DNA of 64,000 bases. Source: Saccharofermentans sp. (GTDB lineage Bacteria > Bacillota > Clostridia > Saccharofermentanales > Saccharofermentanaceae). The stretch spans positions 1 through 64,000 of the forward strand of contig JAIKWL010000029.1 of NCBI GenBank assembly GCA_024684815.1, in the 5' to 3' direction. The notes beneath the pieces are model-generated. The model saw only the letters and a list, made by a program, of their open reading frames with translations, had not been told where the DNA came from and made no database searches. Positions 1 to 10,781 of the stretch are shown here, piece by piece. A program made the position numbers and the translations under genes. The stretch's first letter is position 1. Every line of letters starts with the position of its first letter.

Positions 1-138
1 TAAGGGGTTGGCTGACAGTTTTGTTGGCGGATGCTAAATCCAAAGGGTTGCACGTCAGGCCAATTACTCCCCGTATTATAAGAAAAGTGCAACTGTCGGA
101 GTTAATTACTCTCTAACAATTACACTTTCTATGGTACT

Positions 139-167
139 AAAAAGGTTGCCATGAAGACAACCTTTTT
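139..167 (-). terminator. Terminator of tRNA-Leu
   Basis: Inverted repeat with arms AAAAAGGTTG and CAACCTTTTT around a 9-base loop, lying just past the 3' end of the minus-strand tRNA-Leu. The A-run on the plus strand gives the U-tract for minus-strand transcripts. The arms are symmetrical, so it may also stop plus-strand transcription. Nothing recognisable was seen in bases 1-138. Confidence 0.75.
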
Positions 168-169
168 AT

Positions 170-254
170 TGGTGCGGCCGACGAGACTTGAACTCGTATG
201 GAGTTACCCACACGCCCCTCAAACGTGCGCGTCTGCCAGTTCCGCCACGGCCGC
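170..254 (-). tRNA. tRNA-Leu (anticodon GAG)
   Basis: Read on the minus strand, the acceptor strand GCGGCCG pairs with CGGCCGC, followed by discriminator A and an encoded CCA. The anticodon loop is TTGAGGG, giving anticodon GAG (leucine codons CUC/CUU). A long variable arm (GTGGGTAACTCC) and a GTTCAAGTC T-loop are present, as expected for a class II tRNA. It has its own promoter upstream and terminator downstream, so it is a single-gene unit. Confidence 0.95.
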
Positions 255-282
255 ATATACCGCTTTTGAAGCAAGCCTTGTA

Positions 283-311
283 ATTATAAGGTTTGAGTTT
301 TTTTGTGTCAA
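283..311 (-). promoter_or_regulatory. Consensus sigma-A promoter for tRNA-Leu
   Basis: On the minus strand a perfect TTGACA (311-306) and a perfect TATAAT (288-283) are separated by exactly 17 bases. Transcription would start near 276, about 20 bases before the mature tRNA 5' end at 254. The element lies between the stop of the upstream glycosylase gene and the tRNA. Confidence 0.85.
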
Positions 312-315
312 GTGC

Positions 316-1161
316 TTATTTCCCGTTTTTTCTACGTTCATAAAAGAACATGAATTGCTGCATTATTCCTGCCGTGTCAGGATAGGGCGAACAGTCGAAG
401 TGTCCGCCGTAGTATAGGTCTTCAATTCTCTTGATCCAGACGTCAACAGGGAATCGTCCGGTCCTTGCGAATGCGAAAAGCATAACGCAGTTGGCAACCT
501 TTGTTCCTACACCGAACATGGACATAAGTGTCTTATAGAGCTCGTCATCTGAAAGAGCCGTTAATGCCTTTGGATCCAATTTGCCTGAAGCAAATTCTTC
601 GGCGGCCCTTGCTATATAGGGAGCACGGTATCCGACACCGGTGTTTTCAAGTTCATTAAACGGAAGTGCATTGAGCTCTTCAGGAGTAGGGAAGGCATAG
701 TATTTATCACAAAGAGGCTTCCTGAAAGGCTTATCGAGCTTTGGAGGCATGATCTCTTTGCCGCACAATTTTGAAATGCGTTCCACGGAAGTCGTGATCG
801 ACGGTATAGAACGCCTTTGTGAGATTATGTAGCTTATTACTGTCTCAAAGATATCCTGCTTTAATATCCTTATTCCTTCTCCGAACTTAGCTGCCTGCAA
901 AAGATAACTGTCTTTTTTATCTATCGACTTCACGATAGACTCATAATCGCGGTCCAGGTCAAGATAAGACTTCCATATACTGTCGAATTCTTTCTTGCTG
1001 CAGGAAAGGGCAAATGTATTATCTGCGGTCCTTGCTATCTGAAGATATTTGCCGAAGGCTACAACTTCGACATGAGTATCGTCTATGATCCTGAACCTGA
1101 ATGCCTGGCCTGAATCGGCAATTTTCAGTAGGTCTAGAAACTGGATATCAACGGTTATCAT
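316..1161 (-). CDS. ogg: 8-oxoguanine DNA glycosylase/AP lyase (OGG1-type HhH-GPD)
   Basis: Base-excision repair enzyme that removes 8-oxoguanine and nicks the abasic site. Residues ~1-100 fit the OGG N-terminal domain. The helix-hairpin-helix/GPD region follows, with GVGTKVANC around 217-225 and PVDVW around 238-242. By analogy with human OGG1 (K249 and D268), the catalytic lysine is K221 and the essential aspartate D240. The 281-aa length is normal for a bacterial OGG. The ATG at 1161 has AGGTAAG just upstream and lies inside the end of the preceding methyltransferase gene (14-base overlap), so the two genes are probably translationally coupled. Most members of this family in Clostridia are annotated simply as DNA-3-methyladenine glycosylase/OGG; the K and D pair supports OGG. 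Confidence 0.88.
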   Translation of the reverse strand: MITVDIQFLDLLKIADSGQAFRFRIIDDTHVEVVAFGKYLQIARTADNTFALSCSKKEFDSIWKSYLDLDRDYESIVKSIDKKDSYLLQAAKFGEGIRILKQDIFETVISYIISQRRSIPSITTSVERISKLCGKEIMPPKLDKPFRKPLCDKYYAFPTPEELNALPFNELENTGVGYRAPYIARAAEEFASGKLDPKALTALSDDELYKTLMSMFGVGTKVANCVMLFAFARTGRFPVDVWIKRIEDLYYGGHFDCSPYPDTAGIMQQFMFFYERRKNGK

Positions 1162-2371
1162 GGTTCTTACCTAACTTAAAGTAGTTGCTCAATGTACAGA
1201 TGATGGCGCCATTATAGAGTTTGACACGCTTGTCAGCCTTGTAGCCCGTTGCTTCCTCAAAAGCGTTTTCGGGTGTGATAACAGAGAGCCTTAAGCCTTT
1301 TTTACAGAATCCTTCCCTCGTAAGGTATGTATGACCGATAAGTCTGTAGATCTTATCAGCTTCTTCGGGAGTCATGAGTCTTCCTCCGTAAGGCGGATTG
1401 GTGATAACAAGCTGCCGGGGCAGGGAAGTGAGTTTTTCGAGATATTCGGGAGACATCTTGGCAGCGTCGCAGATCCTGAATCTTGTGAGTTTGCCGACTC
1501 CGGCAACCTCAGCGTTGCGCTTTGCGGATTCCACGGCTTTAGGGTCAATATCAGAACCATAGAAGTAGCAGTCATCCATTGGCTCTGTGTCTTCGTTATC
1601 AAGAGCTTCCTGTAAAGCCCTCTGATAAGGCGCTTTTCCTATATAGGGGAGATCCTCGTAAGCAAAGTGCCGGTCTCTTCCAGGAGCGATACCACAGGCT
1701 GTCCTTGCTGCCTCGATGACAATGGTCCCTGATCCACAGAAAGGATCAACAAGGGCTTCGTTGCCGTAAGGCCGGTATTTTGCGTATGTGAGCATCCCTG
1801 ATGCCAGAGTCTCTCTGATAGGTGCTTCATGAGTGAGTGGTCTGTAGCCGCGCTTATGCAGTCCTGCACCTGTGGTATCTACCATGAAGCGACAGGTGTC
1901 ATTTACTATTCCGAACTGGACTTTTACCGTGCCGAGCTCTTCGTTTTCGGAAATCTTGGTATCAGGTGGAAGTCCTCTGGATATGGCAAGACTTTCGGCA
2001 ATTGCTTTTTTTGCCAGCTTCTGAAGTGCGGGAATGCCGTAAAGCTTTGATTTTCTCGAGAAGCCGTTGACTGTGAATGCCCAGTTTGCTGGGATGAAGT
2101 CGGCCCACTTTATCGCGCGGCAGCCTTCGAAAAAAGCATTGAAATTTGTATCGGCATCATCAGAAGATCCGCAGATAAATTCTCCGGTCTCAATAAATAT
2201 GCGTTCTGCATGTTTTATCCACATGTTCGCACGGGCAACATCATAGTAATCTCCCTCCAGAGTTACTACGCCGTCGCTGACGGTTATCATGTCCTTATCG
2301 TAGCCCCTTTCAAGGAGGTCGCCTTTTGTCGGTGATTCAAGTCCGAATAGTGTAGTGATAATTATTTTCAT
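1148..2371 (-). CDS. THUMP-domain class I rRNA/RNA guanine-N2 methyltransferase (RlmL/YpsC type)
   Basis: Predicted SAM-dependent methyltransferase making m2G in 23S rRNA. The N-terminal ~150 residues match the ferredoxin-like/THUMP region. The C-terminal Rossmann domain shows the SAM loop DPFCGSGTIVIEAA, an acidic GSDIDPKAV motif, and the catalytic NPPYGGR signature of N2-guanine methyltransferases. The ~407-aa length fits the short Firmicute YpsC group rather than the two-domain proteobacterial RlmL. I chose ATG 2371; a TTG two codons upstream (2377) is possible and neither has a strong ribosome site. It overlaps the downstream glycosylase gene by 14 bases. Confidence 0.88.
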   Translation of the reverse strand: MKIIITTLFGLESPTKGDLLERGYDKDMITVSDGVVTLEGDYYDVARANMWIKHAERIFIETGEFICGSSDDADTNFNAFFEGCRAIKWADFIPANWAFTVNGFSRKSKLYGIPALQKLAKKAIAESLAISRGLPPDTKISENEELGTVKVQFGIVNDTCRFMVDTTGAGLHKRGYRPLTHEAPIRETLASGMLTYAKYRPYGNEALVDPFCGSGTIVIEAARTACGIAPGRDRHFAYEDLPYIGKAPYQRALQEALDNEDTEPMDDCYFYGSDIDPKAVESAKRNAEVAGVGKLTRFRICDAAKMSPEYLEKLTSLPRQLVITNPPYGGRLMTPEEADKIYRLIGHTYLTREGFCKKGLRLSVITPENAFEEATGYKADKRVKLYNGAIICTLSNYFKLGKNHDNR

Positions 2372-2819
2372 AGGCAAAAGTATACCAAATTTGCGGTCGT
2401 ATTACCCATAAAGCAAAGGCTGTAAAATGTGTCATTTTTGTGTGTTTTATTGTTTCGTATCAAAAAGCCTTGTCAAGTAGCAATTTCGTTTTTTTGTTGT
2501 ATTTCCCTCGTGGACACCTATTTCAGAACAAAGGTTCAAAAAGCCCTCAAACCATTTAATTTATTGAATTTTCTAAAATTGCTAACATCTTGTAATTGTT
2601 TTGTCAACAAATGGTAACAAATTGTTGGATTCAATGTTTATAAGGGGTTTAGGTACTTTTGAAATCAAAGTATTTGTTTTTGTAGTTATCAACAAAGTTT
2701 TGAACATTATGAACATTTTCGACGTCTTTTTGTTTATGATTTTGACCCTGAAAAGGAGAAAAAAGGAATTTATTTTTGTTATAATTCTTTGGAAGAATTC
2801 AAAATAAGGGGAGGATCAT
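2372..2819. other. AT-rich divergent intergenic region
   Basis: About 450 bases separate the divergent methyltransferase and proA genes. The stretch is strongly AT-rich with many T-runs, and I see no convincing gene in it. A TATAAT occurs at 2780-2785, 35 bases before the proA start, but no good -35 lies 16-18 bases upstream, so promoter assignment is weak. GGGGAGG at 2809-2815 is the proA ribosome site. No riboswitch or attenuator was recognised. Confidence 0.5.
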
Positions 2820-4100
2820 ATGTCTGAACTCCATGATACCGCTAAGGCGGCTCGCGATGCTTCTTATGTGATGGCTTCACTTGGCAGTGAAGTTAAGAAT
2901 AGGGCACTTGCCAATGTAGCTGTAAAGCTTAGGGAAGCAAAGGATGAGATTTTTGCAGCCAATAAGGTTGATCTGGAAGAAGCCGAGAAGGCAGGCCTTG
3001 AGACTCCGCTTATTAAGAGACTTAAGTTCAATGAAGACAAATTAAATGATGTTGTTTCCGGAATAGAAAATCTTATTGATCTTAACGATCCTGTCGGCAA
3101 GGTCACATTGAGAACAACTTTGGATGACGGGCTTGAGCTCACCAGAATTACATGTCCTATAGGAGTTATAGGTGTTATTTTCGAGAGCAGACCGGATGCG
3201 CTTGTACAGATTGCATCACTTTGTATCAAGAGCGGCAATGCCGTTTTCCTCAAGGGCGGATCAGAAGCTCTTAATACCAATAAAGCCTTGGCCGGAGTTA
3301 TCAGCAAGGCCGGTATCGAAGCCGGGCTTCCTGAAGGGTGGCTCAATCTTCTTACATTAAGATCTGAGATAGCCGATATGTTAAAGCTGGATGAATACAT
3401 CGACCTCATCATTCCGAGAGGTTCCAATTCATTTGTGCAGTACATTATGCAGAATACCAACATAGCTGTCTTAGGTCATGCTGACGGTGTCTGCCACACA
3501 TATATCGATAAGGATGCTGATCCTGATAAGGCAATTAAGGTTGCTTTAGATGCCAAGACACAATATGTTTCTGTCTGCAATGCCACTGAGACATTCTTAA
3601 TAAATGGGGCTTTGAAGGATTCCTTCCTGCCCGGATTTATTAAGACGCTGCAGGATGCGGGTGTCGAGATCTTCGGCGACGATTATGTTTCAGGTGCTTT
3701 CGGTGTTCAAAAGGCAGAGGAGTGGCACCATGAGTATCTTGCAATGAAGTGTTCGGTCAAGATCGTCAGCGGTGTTGATGAGGCTATCGCACACATCAAT
3801 CACTATGGTTCAGGGCACACTGATGCGATCATTACTGAGAATAAAGAGACAGCTGACCGCTTCATGACGATGGTCGACTCCGGAAGCGTTCTGGTCAACT
3901 GCTCCACAAGATTTGCAGACGGGTTCCGCTACGGATTCGGTGCAGAGGTAGGTATTGCCACTTCCAAGATCCATGCCAGGGGCCCTGTGGGCCTTGAAGG
4001 ACTTGTATCCTACAAATACCGCCTGGTCGGAAACGGCGATATCGTCGGACCTTACTGCGACGGTTCAAAAAAGTTCAAACATATACATCACGATATCTAA
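2820..4100 (+). CDS. proA: Glutamate-5-semialdehyde dehydrogenase (gamma-glutamyl phosphate reductase)
   Basis: Second enzyme of proline synthesis: NADPH reduction of gamma-glutamyl phosphate to glutamate-5-semialdehyde. The aldehyde dehydrogenase fold is recognisable throughout: IGVIFESRPDA (~117-127), the LKGGSEA region (~144-150), IPRGS (~198-202), and the catalytic cysteine C253 in VSVCNATETFL. The 426-aa length is typical of ProA (~415-430). The start has a strong GGGGAGG site. The usual partner proB is not in the window, so glutamate 5-kinase must be encoded elsewhere. rpiB follows 21 bases downstream, probably in the same transcript. Confidence 0.96.
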   Translation: MSELHDTAKAARDASYVMASLGSEVKNRALANVAVKLREAKDEIFAANKVDLEEAEKAGLETPLIKRLKFNEDKLNDVVSGIENLIDLNDPVGKVTLRTTLDDGLELTRITCPIGVIGVIFESRPDALVQIASLCIKSGNAVFLKGGSEALNTNKALAGVISKAGIEAGLPEGWLNLLTLRSEIADMLKLDEYIDLIIPRGSNSFVQYIMQNTNIAVLGHADGVCHTYIDKDADPDKAIKVALDAKTQYVSVCNATETFLINGALKDSFLPGFIKTLQDAGVEIFGDDYVSGAFGVQKAEEWHHEYLAMKCSVKIVSGVDEAIAHINHYGSGHTDAIITENKETADRFMTMVDSGSVLVNCSTRFADGFRYGFGAEVGIATSKIHARGPVGLEGLVSYKYRLVGNGDIVGPYCDGSKKFKHIHHDI

Positions 4101-4121
4101 TATAAGGAAAGAGGCATAAAA

Positions 4122-4574
4122 ATGATTGTATCTATTGCATCTGATCACGCAGGTTACGAATTGAGACAGAAGGTCAAAAAGCACCTTGAGGAAAAAGGAT
4201 TTGAGGTCCTTGACGGCGGTGCACCCAATGGTACTGATTCTTATTCATATGTTGACGCCGGAATAAAGGTTGCAGAAGACGTAACGAGCGGCAGGGCTGA
4301 AAGAGGTATCGCCATTTGCGGAACCGGCATCGGCATCTCTCTTGTTTGCAATAAATACAAGGGGATCAGATGCGCTCTCTGCAGCAACGAGTTCATGGCA
4401 AAGATGTGCAGACAGCATAATGATGCCAATGTCCTTGCTTTCGGAGAAAGAGTAGTCGGACTGGGTGTTGCGCTCGGCATGGTCGACACTTTCTTTGAAG
4501 AGGGATTTGAGGGCGGAAGACATGCCGTCCGCGTTGATGCGATCAAAGATATCGAAGAACGTCATTTCAAATAA
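4122..4574 (+). CDS. rpiB: Ribose-5-phosphate isomerase B
   Basis: Interconverts ribose 5-phosphate and ribulose 5-phosphate in the pentose phosphate pathway. The protein begins with the ASDHAGYELR signature. C66, in AICGTGIGIS, is the family's active-site cysteine, and the later RQHNDANVLAFGERV block is characteristic. The 150-aa length is standard for the RpiB/LacAB family. GGAAAGAGG precedes the ATG. It sits between proA and the ATP synthase operon; a 75-base gap before atpB contains a TATAAT-like element (4595-4600) without a clear -35, so the ATP synthase genes may have their own promoter. LacA/LacB are relatives, but the single gene and key cysteine favour RpiB. Confidence 0.93.
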   Translation: MIVSIASDHAGYELRQKVKKHLEEKGFEVLDGGAPNGTDSYSYVDAGIKVAEDVTSGRAERGIAICGTGIGISLVCNKYKGIRCALCSNEFMAKMCRQHNDANVLAFGERVVGLGVALGMVDTFFEEGFEGGRHAVRVDAIKDIEERHFK

Positions 4575-4649
4575 TTAATTTTATATAGTTTTTTTATAAT
4601 AAAGGCGTAAAATGTTTTTATTGAAAACAAGGGACAGGCGGTCATATAT

Positions 4650-5513
4650 ATGATTACGGCACTGATTTTGGCAGGAACATGGCTCTCGGAGTTCTTTGCG
4701 GCTTTTAAAGAGCAGTTTGTGGAAAGACTTTTCGGCCCCAAGGATATCGGAGCCGAGATCAGTGAAGCCATCATGCAGGTTCAGATGTTCTTCAGTGCCG
4801 GCAATTACAAGCTCATTATTACCGATGCCATAATCGTTACATGGGTTGCCGTTATCCTTATGCTTATCCTGGTGGCCGTATTGCTCGGGAAACCTTCAGA
4901 TGACCTGAAACTGACTAAAGGACAGGCATTGCTTATTTCTTTGACTGAACTCATTATCTCAACGAGTATGGGTTTTGGTATGACCCGTAAACAGGCTGAG
5001 GAAGTCACGCCCATGATCATGACTTTCGGTCTGGTCATCATGGCATGTAACTCCATCTCATATTTCCATATCCCGCCGCCGGCAAAGAATATCGCGTTTC
5101 CTGCCGGATGCGCCATCGTGGCGATCATATATGTAATCGTCATGACGTTTAAGTTTGTCGGGTTGAAGGGATTCTGGCTGTCACTTACCCAGCCGATCAT
5201 CATCATGCTTCCGTTCAGGCTTCTGGACTATATAGTCAAGCCTTTATCACTTGCATTAAGACTTTTCGGTAATGTCTTTGCTGCATATATATTTATGGAA
5301 GTAATCTCTATTTCCATGCCGGTCATCGTTCCGGGTGTTCTGGGACTCTGGTTCGATATCATCGACGGATTGATCCAGGCAATCGTTTTCTCTTACCTCA
5401 CAATGTCCTACATAGGCGAGAATGTTGAGACCGTAAACGAATATTATGCGCATCCCGAAGAGCATCAGAAAAAGAAGAAAAAAGATAAGAAAGCTGCAGT
5501 TAAAGCGGCTTGA
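4650..5513 (+). CDS. atpB: F-type ATP synthase subunit a
   Basis: Membrane Fo subunit that forms the ion half-channels against the c-ring. Hydrophobic segments run from about residue 52 to 255. The conserved stator arginine is R204 in SLALRLFGNVFA, with the usual following helix containing QAIVF. The 287-aa length is slightly above the ~230-270 typical of Firmicutes, mainly because of a soluble N-terminus and a lysine-rich C-terminal tail (KKKKKKDKK). No atpI precedes it. The start codon lacks a strong Shine-Dalgarno (GGGACAGGCGG is the best candidate). It is the first gene of the operon, 35 bases before atpE. Confidence 0.95.
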   Translation: MITALILAGTWLSEFFAAFKEQFVERLFGPKDIGAEISEAIMQVQMFFSAGNYKLIITDAIIVTWVAVILMLILVAVLLGKPSDDLKLTKGQALLISLTELIISTSMGFGMTRKQAEEVTPMIMTFGLVIMACNSISYFHIPPPAKNIAFPAGCAIVAIIYVIVMTFKFVGLKGFWLSLTQPIIIMLPFRLLDYIVKPLSLALRLFGNVFAAYIFMEVISISMPVIVPGVLGLWFDIIDGLIQAIVFSYLTMSYIGENVETVNEYYAHPEEHQKKKKKDKKAAVKAA

Positions 5514-5548
5514 AGTAATATCAGATAATAATTTTAGGAGGAATATAT

Positions 5549-5824
5549 ATGAACGGATTAATCTTGGCAGCACTACCCATCATCGCTGCGTTGGAGACAA
5601 GAGGAATTGCTGCTATTTCCGCAGCAATCGCGATTTCCTGCGGTGCTATCGGATCTACTGCCGCAATGGGTAAGGCCACAAGCACAGCACTTGAAGCAGG
5701 CGCAAGACAGCCGGAGATCATCTCCAAGCTTCAGACTCTGCTCCTTATCGCTATCGTATTCATGGAATCCATCGGTATTTACGCACTCGTTGTTGCCTGC
5801 CTTTTGATCTTCACAGTTCAGTAA
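5549..5824 (+). CDS. atpE: F-type ATP synthase subunit c
   Basis: Hairpin proteolipid of the rotor ring: two hydrophobic helices joined by the polar loop with R53-Q54-P55. The ion-carrying carboxylate is E73, followed by S74 and, five residues after E73, Y78 (MESIGIY), which resembles Na+-binding c-subunits. However, the position equivalent to the Na+-ligand glutamine in helix 1 (13 residues before R53) is M40, and the residue two before E73 is F71. Ion specificity therefore cannot be read with confidence. The 91-aa length is a little longer than usual because of an N-terminal extension. AGGAGGAATATAT is the ribosome site. Confidence 0.95.
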   Translation: MNGLILAALPIIAALETRGIAAISAAIAISCGAIGSTAAMGKATSTALEAGARQPEIISKLQTLLLIAIVFMESIGIYALVVACLLIFTVQ

Positions 5825-5861
5825 TAAGGAAGAATGACGAGAATTAAGGGAGCATAAAAGT

Positions 5862-6428
5862 ATGTCTGATATACCGATGATGCTATTAGATGCAGAGACG
5901 CAGTCGAATCTGTTTTCTCCGGACCAGTTTGCCGGATATGCAGTAACCGCGGTTATTACAATCTTTAATATCCTGCTGGTATTCATCGTTATAAGATTAT
6001 TCGCTTATAAGAAGATCTTAAAACTGATACATGACCGCCAGGCAGCTCTTGATGCTGAAGTTGAAGGCGCTAAGAAGGCCAGGGAAGAGGCTGAGGCTGT
6101 TGTTGCTTCTTCAAAGGAAACCATTGATGAAGCTAAGAGAAAAGCTTCTGAGATCATGGAAGAAGCCAAGGAAAATGCCGATAAGCACAGTAAAGTTGTG
6201 ATCAGCCAGGCAAACGAAGAGGCTCAGCATATTATCGAGAGAGCCGAAGAAGATGCCGCAAGAATGAAGAGAAATGCTTTCGAGACCATGAAAGACGATA
6301 TCGCCGACCTGTCCGTACAGATCGCAGGTCATGTTATCGGTGATGCGATTTCAAAGGCAGACCTTAAGAAATCCGCTGAAGCTCATACCGAAGAGGTCTT
6401 GAAAAATGAGGTAGCGAAGAGTGAGTAA
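5862..6428 (+). CDS. atpF: F-type ATP synthase subunit b
   Basis: Peripheral-stalk subunit: a short N-terminus, one membrane helix (~27-47, from AVTAVITIF to VIRLFAY), then a long charged coiled coil rich in A, E and K to the C-terminus. The 188-aa length is within the normal range (155-190), and nothing resembling the missing delta N-terminal domain is appended. The gene's last 8 bases (GTGAGTAA) overlap the GTG start of the delta/alpha fusion, so the two proteins are made together. In this operon b would have to dock onto the delta domain carried by alpha. Confidence 0.94.
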   Translation: MSDIPMMLLDAETQSNLFSPDQFAGYAVTAVITIFNILLVFIVIRLFAYKKILKLIHDRQAALDAEVEGAKKAREEAEAVVASSKETIDEAKRKASEIMEEAKENADKHSKVVISQANEEAQHIIERAEEDAARMKRNAFETMKDDIADLSVQIAGHVIGDAISKADLKKSAEAHTEEVLKNEVAKSE

Positions 6429-8373
6429 TAACGCTGCTGACAACAATATAGATCCTAAGTCACAGAGTAAGAGCAGGTCAAAAGGACCGCTTATCCGTAT
6501 CGAGACCGCCGGTGACATCTCTGAAGAAAAGCTTACAAGGGTTGCTGCCAAGTTTGCCGAAGTTAATGAGACTGAGGAATACCGCGTATCGATAGAACAA
6601 CGTGACGATCTTATCGGTGGGTTTGTTGTTTACTATCAGGGATCACGTTACGACTATTCGGTAAAGGGACAGCTGAAAAGGATCGGTTCCTTTATCAAGC
6701 GTACACGTTCGTTAGAGGCGCTCGATGAAGGCTTTGCGGATAAGAAGGAAGAGTTCCCGGCTACAAAGGTCAAGGAAGATATTGAGAAAGCCATTGAGCA
6801 GTTCCCCGAATCATCTTCTTTAAGTATTGATAATGTTGAACTGTTAGGGCTTAGTGATGAAGAGCTTGAAAAGCGTGTTGCAGATGCTATAAGTTTTGCG
6901 GATTTTAAAGACGAGATCGGTCGTGTATCCGCAATATCCGACGGAGTCGCTTCAGTAACCGGTCTTCGTAACTGCATGCTCAATGAGCTTATCCAGTTTG
7001 CATCCGGTGCAACTGGCATAGCCATGAACCTCGAAAAGAGTAAGGTTGGCGTAGTGCTTCTCACCGGTGAAGATACTGTAGTTGAGAATATGACCTGTAA
7101 GCGTACCATGACAACATGTTCTGTTCCGGTAGGCATGGGTCTTTTAGGAAGAGTAGTAGATGCCCTGGGTCATCCGATCGACGGCAAAGGCATTATCAGA
7201 TATACAGAAGAGCGTCCGGTCGAATCCCCCGCTCCTTCGATCATAGAACGTGCACCCGTTGATACACCTTTATTTACGGGAATCACGGCTATCGATGCTC
7301 TGACTCCGATAGGAAGAGGTCAGAGAGAGCTCATAATCGGTGACCGTCAGACCGGCAAGACTTCGATTGCACTTGATACGATCATTAACCAGAGGGATGA
7401 AGATGTCATCTGTGTTTATGTTCCTATCGGACAGAAGATGGCAAATATCGTCGCTACTGCCGGACTGCTCGAAAAGCGCGGCGCGATGAATTACACGGTT
7501 ATTGTTGCCGCATCCGCATCAGAGTCTGCTGCAATGCAGTATATTGCACCTTTTGCGGCATGCGCTATCGCAGAGAAATTCATGTACGACTATCACAAGG
7601 ATGTTCTTATCGTATACGATGACCTCTCAAAGCATGCACAGGCTTACAGAGCTATCTCATTGCTCCTGAGACGTCCGCCGGGAAGAGAAGCTTATCCGGG
7701 TGACGTTTTCTATCTGCATTCAAGATTACTGGAAAGATCGGCAAAGCTTTCTGACGAATTAGGCGGCGGTTCTATTACCGCACTCCCTATCGTTGAGACA
7801 CAGGGTAACGATATCTCGGCTTATATTCCGACGAACGTTATCTCGATCACGGACGGTCAGATATATCTTTCGCCTGAACTGTTTTTCTCAGGTCAGCGTC
7901 CTGCTGTTAACGTTGGTCTTTCAGTATCCCGTGTAGGCGGTGCTGCCCAGACAAAAGCAGTTAAGAAAGTAGCCGGTCCTTTGAGGATCTCACTGGCTCA
8001 GGCACGTGAGATGGCTTCTTTCTCACAGTTCGGTTCAGACCTTGATGAGAATACACAGCTTCAGATCAAGAGAGGTACTGTCCTTAACGAAGTATTGAAG
8101 CAGGAAAGATTCTCTCCTCTTACGATGGCTGCCGAAGTTATCGTTCTATACTGCGCTACGACAGACAAACTTAATTTCCTTGCAATCGAGGATATAACCG
8201 AGTTCTATAACGCACTGTTAAGTGATATCAAGCTCCGTCATCCTAATATTGTTGAAGAAATTACAGACGGTAAGATCCTTAATGAAGAGATATTGTCCGA
8301 GATCGATTCTGCTTATGAGGAGTATAAGGTAATATTCCTTGCCGAGCACGAGGAGTACGCAGAGGACTACTGA
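6421..8373 (+). CDS. atpA: Fused ATP synthase delta C-terminal domain + alpha subunit
   Basis: F1 alpha subunit with an extra N-terminus. Residues ~23-95 match the C-terminal domain of delta/OSCP, including DDLIGGFVVYYQ and YSVKGQLKRIGSFI, where family members read LIGGFVVR...DGSVRGRLERL. An acidic linker (~100-135) leads into a normal alpha chain: helical start (~140-160), GRVSAISDGVA, Walker A GDRQTGKT at 307-314, and the LSVSRVGGAAQ block with the arginine finger. Total 650 aa, about 150 longer than a usual alpha. The start is GTG 6421 with TGAGGT 8 bases upstream; an in-frame TAG at 6412 excludes a longer protein. The operon has no separate delta gene and the delta N-terminal six-helix domain is absent here. 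Alpha identity is certain; the delta segment is seen by motif comparison. Confidence 0.93.
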   Translation: MSNNAADNNIDPKSQSKSRSKGPLIRIETAGDISEEKLTRVAAKFAEVNETEEYRVSIEQRDDLIGGFVVYYQGSRYDYSVKGQLKRIGSFIKRTRSLEALDEGFADKKEEFPATKVKEDIEKAIEQFPESSSLSIDNVELLGLSDEELEKRVADAISFADFKDEIGRVSAISDGVASVTGLRNCMLNELIQFASGATGIAMNLEKSKVGVVLLTGEDTVVENMTCKRTMTTCSVPVGMGLLGRVVDALGHPIDGKGIIRYTEERPVESPAPSIIERAPVDTPLFTGITAIDALTPIGRGQRELIIGDRQTGKTSIALDTIINQRDEDVICVYVPIGQKMANIVATAGLLEKRGAMNYTVIVAASASESAAMQYIAPFAACAIAEKFMYDYHKDVLIVYDDLSKHAQAYRAISLLLRRPPGREAYPGDVFYLHSRLLERSAKLSDELGGGSITALPIVETQGNDISAYIPTNVISITDGQIYLSPELFFSGQRPAVNVGLSVSRVGGAAQTKAVKKVAGPLRISLAQAREMASFSQFGSDLDENTQLQIKRGTVLNEVLKQERFSPLTMAAEVIVLYCATTDKLNFLAIEDITEFYNALLSDIKLRHPNIVEEITDGKILNEEILSEIDSAYEEYKVIFLAEHEEYAEDY

Positions 8374-8377
8374 TCTT

Positions 8378-10772
<2,395 letters not shown>

Positions 10773-10781
10773 TCTTTTCTT

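Noticed and set aside
151..417. Open reading frame of 88 codons on the plus strand
   Set aside because: It runs across the tRNA-Leu gene, its promoter and the end of the OGG gene; no protein family resembles it.
2864..3463. 199-codon frame on the minus strand opposite proA
   Set aside because: Lies wholly inside the well-conserved proA gene and has the composition of an antisense shadow.
5549..5824. Firm call of a Na+-driven ATP synthase
   Set aside because: The E-S...Y part fits, but the essential helix-1 glutamine is methionine, so the evidence is contradictory.
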